Positions 1 to 5,154 of a stretch of DNA of 5,154 bases are shown piece after piece. Made by a program: the position numbers and the translations under genes. The stretch is from Candidatus Thorarchaeota archaeon SMTZ1-83 (GTDB lineage: Archaea; Asgardarchaeota; Thorarchaeia; Thorarchaeales; Thorarchaeaceae), in NCBI GenBank assembly GCA_001563325.1, contig LRSK01000218.1:1-5154 (forward strand), given 5' to 3'. Positions within the stretch are counted from its first letter, which is position 1, and each line of letters begins with the position of its first letter. The notes under the pieces were generated by a model. That model saw nothing but the letters and a program-made list of their open reading frames with translations, ran no database searches and was not told where the DNA came from.

Positions 1-30
1 CAAAGCTCACGATTTCGTTGAGGGAGATAT

Positions 31-120
31 ATGCGAAGGAATGCCATATGCGGATGCCAGATAGACACTCTGATGCGACACATTAATGAGCAGGACCTTG
101 ACACACCGTACTTCAGTTAG
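31..120 (+). CDS. Possible 29-residue leader or small protein
   Basis: This short ORF opens with ATG at 31, preceded by AGGGAG at 21-26 with a 4-base spacer, a better ribosome-binding site than the one before the permease that follows. The product would be 29 residues, starting MRRNAICGC and ending DTPYFS, with a Cys-x-Cys pair and a short, polar, helix-compatible stretch. An in-frame TGA lies at 19-21, so the ORF does not continue from upstream. It stops at 120, 29 bases before the permease start, so it could be a leader peptide or a small protein. I recognise no family. The size is within what chance produces; the start context is the only positive evidence. Confidence 0.25.
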   Translation: MRRNAICGCQIDTLMRHINEQDLDTPYFS

Positions 121-149
121 CCTCCTGAAGCCTTTCAGCGGGCGGCATC

Positions 150-1559
150 ATGAATGGTGTGAACGCAACAATGAAGATGCCGGGACGGGAAGTCATTGGC
201 GCAATCCTTGTCGCGGTGATGGCCATCTTTGCACTCGTTTTGACTGCTGTTTTCAACGATCTCAAAATTCCTGTCCTCATCGTGTTCATAGGAACATACA
301 TTCTAATCAGTACTGAGAAGTTGAATAGGACCGCCTTGTCACTCTTGGGGCTGGCCATTGTGGGCGTGGTTCTGTTTCTCGGCTTCGAGATGGGACTCGG
401 GGGAGGCGAGGATTTTGAACACCTAATCGTGGGTATTGATTGGACAACCATCATCTTTGTCATCGCTATGAGTGTCATCGTGTCGGTTTCTGCGGCCTCT
501 GGCCTGTTCCAGTACATTGCACTTAGGATTGCTGCACCCAGTGGGGGGGACCATAAGGCTCTGTTCACAACCTTCTTGGTTGTTGTGGCCGGTATTAGTC
601 TCTTCTTTGATACGGTTTCAACGATGCTAATAGCGGCTCCGTTCACAATCGAGATATGCAAGGCCCTTGAGATTGACTTCAAGCCCTTTCTGGTGTCTGA
701 GGCAATAGTGTGTAACTTTTCCTCGATACCATCAGTCGTTGGCGCAGTGCCAAATCTTGTCATCGCAGGCGCGACTTACCTTGATGTCGGATTACTGTTC
801 GTGGCATTCATGCCGCTATCCATCATTCTGTTCTTGGTCAGCCTTCCGATACTTCACCGATGGTATGGAAGCAAATTCGGCACAACAGGAGAGGATCGGA
901 CAGATCGAGTCTTCTCGATCGACCCTGCAACAATGATAAAGGACCGCTGGGACTTCAACGTATCTGTAGTTGCCATTGTGTTTCTTGTAATTGGATTTGC
1001 ACTTGGCCCGACCTTTGGTATCGTGCCCCCGATGACAGCGTTGATCGTTGCTTCCACCATGCTCCTGATAGCGCATGAGAGAGCAAATGATTTCTTGAAT
1101 AGGATAGGATGGCCAACTGTCTTCTTCCTAGTAGGCCTCTTTGGACTAGTTGGGGCCTTAGAAGTCACTGGCTTGATTGATGATCTGGCGCTTCTCGTGG
1201 GCGATATCATAGGCGACAATTCGGCCTTTGCAACTGTCTTCCTTGTCTGGATACCTGCTATCCTCTCGGCTTTCCTAGACAACCTGCCAGTGTCAGCCGT
1301 GCTGGCACCGATTGCTCAGCAATACGCAACTTTGAGCCCAGTACTTCCCCTGGCGTTGGTGTTTGCAGTGAACATAGGAGGCTACATATTCACCCCTTTG
1401 GGGTCTCCTGCTAATATGGTTGCAATCGGGCTCTCTGAAGCTGAACACAACCCAATACCATTCATGGAGTTCGTGAAGATCGGTACACTCCTAGGAATGA
1501 TTCACCTTGCAATTGGTAGTGGATATCTCTTACTCATCATGTTTCTCTTGGGTGGTTGA
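150..1559 (+). CDS. ArsB/NhaD (SLC13-like) superfamily permease, first of a tandem pair
   Basis: The 469-residue polytopic membrane protein should act in the cytoplasmic membrane as a secondary transporter of the ion transporter superfamily (ArsB, NhaD, P-protein, SLC13); the substrate is not predictable. It shows the inverted-repeat plan of the family. Repeat 1 carries FFDTVSTM (D154) and VGAVPN (198-202). Repeat 2 carries FLDNLPVSAVLAP (D377, N378) and GGYIFTPLGSPAN (410-422). A polar cytoplasmic loop at about 236-268 separates the halves. About a dozen hydrophobic segments or re-entrant hairpins are visible, the first at roughly 14-34. An in-frame TGA at 126-128 limits the start. ATG 150 follows a weak GGCGG; ATG 171, with GGTG 11 bases upstream, is a real alternative and would give 462 residues. 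It is strongly similar along its length to the permease at 1669-2946. Family assignment is secure; arsenite, Na+/H+ or carboxylate specificity is open. Confidence 0.9.
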   Translation: MNGVNATMKMPGREVIGAILVAVMAIFALVLTAVFNDLKIPVLIVFIGTYILISTEKLNRTALSLLGLAIVGVVLFLGFEMGLGGGEDFEHLIVGIDWTTIIFVIAMSVIVSVSAASGLFQYIALRIAAPSGGDHKALFTTFLVVVAGISLFFDTVSTMLIAAPFTIEICKALEIDFKPFLVSEAIVCNFSSIPSVVGAVPNLVIAGATYLDVGLLFVAFMPLSIILFLVSLPILHRWYGSKFGTTGEDRTDRVFSIDPATMIKDRWDFNVSVVAIVFLVIGFALGPTFGIVPPMTALIVASTMLLIAHERANDFLNRIGWPTVFFLVGLFGLVGALEVTGLIDDLALLVGDIIGDNSAFATVFLVWIPAILSAFLDNLPVSAVLAPIAQQYATLSPVLPLALVFAVNIGGYIFTPLGSPANMVAIGLSEAEHNPIPFMEFVKIGTLLGMIHLAIGSGYLLLIMFLLGG

Positions 1560-1668
1560 TGATTGGCACACCTGCAAGCTGTTTGAAGATTGCGAGAGTA
1601 ACCTGCAATCTGAATCCGTAAATGGACTCCTAGAACAGCTCAGCATCGAAGATGGTGAAGAAGAGTAG
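1552..1668 (+). CDS. Possible 38-residue acidic small ORF between the permeases
   Basis: A GTG at 1552 overlaps the end of the first permease by 8 bases and opens a frame running to TAG at 1666-1668, directly followed by the ATG of the second permease. The product would be a soluble, acidic peptide with two cysteines (around CKLFEDC) and a tail ending LSIEDGEEE. The composition looks protein-like and the end-to-start junction would suit translational coupling. No Shine-Dalgarno is seen before the GTG, and the SD of the second permease lies inside this frame. It could equally be an untranslated spacer. No family recognised. Confidence 0.2.
   Translation: MVDDWHTCKLFEDCESNLQSESVNGLLEQLSIEDGEEE
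1654..1658 (+). promoter_or_regulatory. Shine-Dalgarno of the second permease
   Basis: GGTGA matches the anti-SD end of 16S rRNA and sits 10 bases before ATG 1669. Since an in-frame TAG occupies 1666-1668, this is the first possible start in the frame, so site and start support each other. Confidence 0.6.
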
Positions 1669-2946
1669 ATGGACGCGCTGGCTGTAGCAGTACTAATAGT
1701 GTTCATAGGAACCTATGTAGCGATATCTTCTGAGAAGGTAAACAGGACTGCAACGGCCCTCCTCGGGATGGGAGCGGTAGGAATAATCCTGTGGACTGCA
1801 GAGATTAGCTTTGAGACTGTCGTCGAACATATTGAGTGGAATACGGTTCTGTTCGTCACTAGTATGATGATTATTATGACGATTGCCGCCTCTTCAGGAA
1901 TGTTCCAGTATCTCGCCTTGGAGATTACCCGGCCCACTCGGGCCGAAACTAGGAAACTGTTTGTATCAGTCCTAGCGTTCGTCTTCGTCATCTCGCTTTT
2001 CTTGGATACTACATCAACGATACTTGTAATGGCCCCCCTGACCATTGAACTGTGCAAGGCCCTCGAGATTGACTTCCGACCCTTTTTGATTGCGGAGGCT
2101 ATCACAGCGAACTACGCATCAATACCCTCAATCGTCGGTGCAGTACCGAACCTTCTAATCGCAGACCAAGCGCATGTAGATCCGGGGTTCCTCTTCGAAT
2201 CGCTCATGCCGCTCTCCATCATATTATTCTTGGTATCTCTGCCTCTTTTTCTCAGAATATTCAAGGATAACCTGACTCCATCAGAGGAGGATCTGGTTTC
2301 ACAGATGCTTCTCATCAATCCTCAGTTTATGATACGATCCAGGAGAGACTTCTACCTCTCTATACTGGCCATGTTCATCTTGGTTGTGGGCTTCACCATT
2401 GGACCAAGCTATGATTTCTCTCCGGCTGCCATAGCAATAACCGTGGCCGCCGGCTTACTAATACTGAGCCGTGAGTGGGTAGACGAAATACTCAAACGTG
2501 TGAATTGGGGGACCATCTTCTTCCTAATCGGTTTGTTTGGACTTGTTGCTTCGCTTCAAATCACAGGGATTATTGACGAGATCGGAAGTGGGATTGGTGC
2601 GCTAATCCAGGGAAACGAGGCGCTCGGCATCGTCTTCATGACGTGGGTGCCCTCGCTGCTATCTGCGGTAATCGACAACATCCCAGTCTCTGCGGTTCTT
2701 GCCCCAATTGCACTGCAGTTTGCGCCAATTAGCCCAATCCTTCCTGTTGCACTCATGTTCGCGGTGAACGTTGGAGGATTCATCCTGCCGATCGGTGCTC
2801 CTGCAAACATCCTTGCCATGGCATTCGCAGAGAGAGAGAAATCACCCATTAGCATGGCAAAGTTTGCCAAGGTTGGAGCCCCACTCGGACTTCTGATGTT
2901 GGGAATTGGGACTGGTTGGCTTCTACTATTGGGTCTGTTTGTTTAG
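1669..2946 (+). CDS. ArsB/NhaD (SLC13-like) superfamily permease, second of a tandem pair
   Basis: This 425-residue polytopic membrane protein is a paralogue of its upstream neighbour, with matching blocks such as VLIVFIGTY, ELCKALEIDF and MPLSIILFLVSLP. It should be a secondary ion or anion transporter in the cytoplasmic membrane; the substrate is not predictable. Repeat 1 has FLDTTSTILVMAP (D113) and VGAVPN (156-161). Repeat 2 has VIDNIPVSAVLAP (D336, N337) and GGFILPIGAPAN (369-380). It begins inside what is the second hydrophobic segment of the neighbour, so it lacks one N-terminal membrane helix, and its second re-entrant loop is one residue shorter. ATG 1669 is fixed by the preceding in-frame TAG and a GGTGA site. 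It lies 109 bases after the neighbour and is probably in the same transcript. The amber stop at 2944-2946 is followed by an open in-frame stretch that runs into the next gene. Confidence 0.9.
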   Translation: MDALAVAVLIVFIGTYVAISSEKVNRTATALLGMGAVGIILWTAEISFETVVEHIEWNTVLFVTSMMIIMTIAASSGMFQYLALEITRPTRAETRKLFVSVLAFVFVISLFLDTTSTILVMAPLTIELCKALEIDFRPFLIAEAITANYASIPSIVGAVPNLLIADQAHVDPGFLFESLMPLSIILFLVSLPLFLRIFKDNLTPSEEDLVSQMLLINPQFMIRSRRDFYLSILAMFILVVGFTIGPSYDFSPAAIAITVAAGLLILSREWVDEILKRVNWGTIFFLIGLFGLVASLQITGIIDEIGSGIGALIQGNEALGIVFMTWVPSLLSAVIDNIPVSAVLAPIALQFAPISPILPVALMFAVNVGGFILPIGAPANILAMAFAEREKSPISMAKFAKVGAPLGLLMLGIGTGWLLLLGLFV

Positions 2947-3087
2947 AATAAGGGTGGTGTCTGCCCCCGTCTTGTGCCGCCGGGAGGACAGAACTCAACG
3001 GAGACAGGACACCATGTAGCAAGCTGTATATCAACGCTAATTAGGTGTTTGGTAACGACAATCACACATAGAAATCGAGGTGCCATA
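2947..3087 (+). other. Gap upstream of the NYN gene, with a 7-bp inverted repeat
   Basis: This 141-base spacer is probably non-coding, although it has no stop in the frame shared by the two flanking genes. TGGTGTC at 2955-2961 is complementary to GACACCA at 3008-3014, closing a C- and G-rich interior that can pair further only imperfectly. A TATAT at 3027-3031 could be a promoter element for the gene at 3088 but is not convincing alone. No T-run terminator is visible after the permease stop. Confidence 0.3.
3077..3082 (+). promoter_or_regulatory. Strong Shine-Dalgarno that fixes a TTG start
   Basis: GAGGTG is a near-perfect complement of the 16S 3' end and lies 5 bases before TTG 3088, optimal spacing. 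No comparable site precedes the in-frame GTG at 2974. The site therefore supports a TTG start and a 174-residue product beginning just before the zinc finger. Confidence 0.7.
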
Positions 3088-3612
3088 TTGCCAAAACGTG
3101 CTCGTTGTCCATACTGCGACAGGCTGTTCAACCGAGGTGTGCTAGATGACCATGTCGTAGGATGTAGAGCTCGACACCAGAAAGAAGGCGCTCATCCAGC
3201 ATTACCAAGGAGATCTGTGGCCGTGGTTGATGGGAGCAACTTGGCGTATCATCTTGCGCCAAGCGGCATACCAAGAGTGAGGAACTTGATTGTGGGCTAT
3301 CAGAGCCTCACAAAGGCCGGGTACAGAGTGATCACCGTCATCTCGGCGGCTCTGTCGCATAACATAGACCAACCAGATGTTCTCCAGGGGTTGATTGACC
3401 GCGGCCAAGTCATCAAGGCAGAAAGCGGCACAAATGACGACCTGACCATAATCCGAATAGCCCAGCGTGATAATGCAGACATAGTTAGCAACGACAGATT
3501 CCTCGAATGGCGCGACAGATATCCATGGTTGGAGTCGAGGCTGAAGAGATATCGAATGACTCCCTCGGGCCTAATCCTGAGCCGAAGCCTTGGGGTTCAG
3601 CAAAAGCGTTAA
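3088..3612 (+). CDS. C2HC zinc finger plus NYN (Zc3h12a-like) ribonuclease-domain protein
   Basis: The predicted product is 174 residues and soluble. Residues 7-30 form a compact zinc finger: C7-x2-C10, then H22 and C26, with H30 as a spare ligand. Residues 43-160 form an NYN/PIN-like domain resembling the RNase domain of Zc3h12a (Regnase/MCPIP): VAVVDGSN supplies D48 and N51, TNDDLTIIRIA supplies D117 and D118, and DIVSNDRF supplies D136, in the order of the acidic metal site of that family. It is therefore a likely Mg2+-dependent endoribonuclease; the RNA target is unknown, and the finger may provide RNA binding (inference). The TTG start is chosen for the GAGGTG site. A GTG at 2974 would add 38 residues without domain character. 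The gene ends 52 bases before alaS on the same strand, so co-transcription is plausible. Domain assignment is good; activity is inferred. Confidence 0.82.
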   Translation: MPKRARCPYCDRLFNRGVLDDHVVGCRARHQKEGAHPALPRRSVAVVDGSNLAYHLAPSGIPRVRNLIVGYQSLTKAGYRVITVISAALSHNIDQPDVLQGLIDRGQVIKAESGTNDDLTIIRIAQRDNADIVSNDRFLEWRDRYPWLESRLKRYRMTPSGLILSRSLGVQQKR

Positions 3613-3664
3613 AATCACTCAAACAATGCACTCCTGAAGCACACCTGTGGAACAGTGAAGCAAT

Positions 3665-5154
3665 ATGCTCGTCAAGGAACTAAGAGACCTGTACATGAAG
3701 TTCTTCAGAGAGAAGAATCACGCAGTGATAGGCTCTGCGTCTCTGATGCCAGAGAATGACCCGACTGCGCTCTATGTCATGGCAGGCATGCATCCATTGA
3801 TGCCGTTCCTCCTAGGTCAAAAGCATCCACAGGGAAATAGACTTGTAAATGTGCAGAAGTGTATCCGAACTATAGACATCGACGAGGTTGGTGATACGAC
3901 CCATCTAACATTCTTTGAGATGCTTGGGAATTGGAGCCTCAATGACTATTGGAAGGAAGAGGCGATTACTTGGAGCTACGATTTCCTCACCTCGAAGAAG
4001 TGGCTCGGGTTTGATCCCGAGAAGCTATCAGTCACAGTGTTTGCAGGAGATGATGATGCTCCTCGAGACAACGAAGCGGCCGACGTATGGAAGGCCGTAG
4101 GCATTCCAGAGGACCGCATATACTACCTTCCAAAAGAAGACAATTGGTGGGGCCCACCGGGCAAAGTCGGACCATGTGGCCCTTGCACAGAGATGTTCAT
4201 AGAAGTAGATGAGATTCCGAGATGCGGATCTGATTGTAAACCAGGGTGCCACTGTGGGCACTTTGTTGAGGTCTGGAATGACGTCTTTATGGAGTACAAT
4301 CTGAATGAAGATGGATCGTACGAGAAACTGAAACAGCGGAACATAGACACGGGAATGGGGGTGGAGAGGACAGCCGCCATGCTTCAGGGAGTTCCCTCGG
4401 TCTATGATACTGAGGTCTTCGTTCCACTCATGACTAAGATTCGAGAGCTCTCAGGAAAGGACCAGCTAAGCGAAGAGGAAAGTCGATTTGCGAAGATAAT
4501 AGCTGATCATGTGAAATCCGCAGTAATGATCATGGCTGATGACGCTCAGATTGCCCCGTCCAATGTGGAGCATGGGTACATCGTGCGAAGACTCCTGAGA
4601 AAGGCCATCCTTGGTGCGGACAAGCTTGGCATCAGCAAGGGTTTCATGACAGATCTGGCTGAAATCACTATTGACATGTACAAGGACATCTATGATGAGG
4701 TCGAGAGAAACCGTGACTTCATCCACAAGAACCTTGACCGCGAGGAAGCGAAGTTCAGAAGGACCCTTCGAAAAGCCCTAGGAAAGTTCGACCGCATTCT
4801 TGAGGAGGATGGAAACATAACAGGAAAGGATGCATTCCTGCTGTTCACCAGCTTTGGATTGCCACTCGAGATGACAAGAGACCTTGCAGAAGAGAAGGGA
4901 ATAGAGATAGACATCGATGAGTTCAGAGAGGAGTTTGAACAACACAGAGAGATCTCAAGGACAGCCACGGAAGGCAAGTTCAAAGGAGGCCTTGCGGACC
5001 ACAGTGAAGAGATTACAGTCCTTCACACTGCAACTCATCTCTTACAGGCAGCTCTGAGAAAGGTGCTTGGAGATTCTGTACGACAAAGCGGCAGCAACAT
5101 CACACGTGAAAGACTCCGATTCGATTTCACATTCGATCGCAAACTGACTCCAGA
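3665..5154 (+). CDS. alaS: Alanyl-tRNA synthetase, short bacterial type (3' end beyond window)
   Basis: AlaRS charges tRNA-Ala with alanine in the cytoplasm. The window holds 496 codons from ATG 3665; an in-frame TGA at 3656-3658 makes this the first possible start, and GTGA at 3655-3658 is a modest SD. The class II catalytic core is complete: motif 2 around R68 and THLTFFEMLGNWSLNDYW (79-96), GPCGPCTE (169-176), the WND of VWNDVFMEY (203-211) and motif 3 DTGMGVERTAAML (228-240). A Cys cluster C187-x3-C191-x3-C195-x-C197 probably binds zinc. The tRNA-recognition region includes PSNVEHGYIVRRLLRKA (298-314). The editing domain begins with HTATH (H454, H458). In E. coli the equivalent HxxxH falls near residue 564, so about 110 residues, including the beta-barrel, are missing here. 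The features match the short AlaRS I associate with Patescibacteria, not the long archaeal form. The editing Cys/His pair and the C-terminus lie outside the window. Confidence 0.95.
   Translation, partial: MLVKELRDLYMKFFREKNHAVIGSASLMPENDPTALYVMAGMHPLMPFLLGQKHPQGNRLVNVQKCIRTIDIDEVGDTTHLTFFEMLGNWSLNDYWKEEAITWSYDFLTSKKWLGFDPEKLSVTVFAGDDDAPRDNEAADVWKAVGIPEDRIYYLPKEDNWWGPPGKVGPCGPCTEMFIEVDEIPRCGSDCKPGCHCGHFVEVWNDVFMEYNLNEDGSYEKLKQRNIDTGMGVERTAAMLQGVPSVYDTEVFVPLMTKIRELSGKDQLSEEESRFAKIIADHVKSAVMIMADDAQIAPSNVEHGYIVRRLLRKAILGADKLGISKGFMTDLAEITIDMYKDIYDEVERNRDFIHKNLDREEAKFRRTLRKALGKFDRILEEDGNITGKDAFLLFTSFGLPLEMTRDLAEEKGIEIDIDEFREEFEQHREISRTATEGKFKGGLADHSEEITVLHTATHLLQAALRKVLGDSVRQSGSNITRERLRFDFTFDRKLTP

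Noticed and set aside
2..86. Frames open at the left edge, ending at TAG 62-64 or TAA 84-86, as the tail of an upstream gene
   Set aside because: Two frames are open and neither peptide is recognisable, so the tail of an upstream gene cannot be assigned. The upstream gene could also end at TGA 19-21.
113..763. A 216-residue open frame on the minus strand
   Set aside because: It lies antisense to the first permease, whose conserved membrane motifs are unmistakable. It has no recognisable domain and a basic, Thr/Ser-rich composition typical of an antisense shadow.
1556..1613. Possible C/D box guide RNA: TTGATGA at 1556-1562 and CTGA at 1610-1613
   Set aside because: The first base departs from the RUGAUGA consensus, the internal C' and D' boxes are poor, the terminal stem is weak, and box C overlaps the permease stop codon.
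1559..1621. 20-codon ORF starting in the TGATG overlap at the end of the first permease
   Set aside because: Very short, no SD, no recognisable peptide, and a competing frame extends up to the next gene.
3613..3664. Terminator or promoter between the NYN gene and alaS
   Set aside because: The 52 bases show no stable hairpin with a T-run and no convincing promoter; only a modest GTGA before the alaS start.
4690..4983. Minus-strand 97-residue open frame
   Set aside because: It is antisense to well-conserved alaS sequence and is serine-rich, low-complexity translation with no domain.

Overview
All genes in this 5.15 kb window lie on the + strand: two tandem membrane transporters, a small zinc-finger/NYN-domain protein and the first two thirds or so of an alanyl-tRNA synthetase gene. 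The organism cannot be fixed from the sequence. Mid-range GC, SLC13/ArsB-NhaD-type permeases and a short Zc3h12a-like NYN protein with its own zinc finger would suit an uncultivated archaeon, perhaps of Asgard type. The alanyl-tRNA synthetase, however, is of the short bacterial kind that I associate with Patescibacteria (CPR). It is therefore either a transferred gene or a hint that the host is not a typical archaeon. No rRNA, tRNA, CRISPR array or insertion sequence is visible.

Layout. Positions 1-149 are a leader with no certain gene; a 29-codon ORF (31-120) has a good Shine-Dalgarno sequence. Positions 150-1559 and 1669-2946 encode two clearly paralogous permeases of the ArsB/NhaD (ion transporter) superfamily. 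The 109-base gap between them holds a possible 38-residue ORF whose stop codon abuts the second permease start. After a 141-base gap comes a C2HC zinc finger plus NYN ribonuclease-like domain. It most likely starts at a TTG at 3088, preceded by a strong GAGGTG ribosome-binding site, and not at the GTG at 2974. From 3665 to the window end runs alaS, cut off by the window edge.

How they may work together. The permease pair looks like a duplicated transport locus, and the two proteins might act as a pair (inference). The NYN protein and alaS are only 52 bases apart and may be co-transcribed, which would put a putative RNA-cleaving enzyme next to a translation gene. No stronger functional link can be read from the sequence.

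The most notable points are the compacted editing region of AlaRS, which lacks the roughly 100-residue beta-barrel seen before the HxxxH motif in E. coli AlaRS; the zinc-finger/NYN architecture; and the substitutions and asymmetries in the substrate-site motifs of the two permeases.
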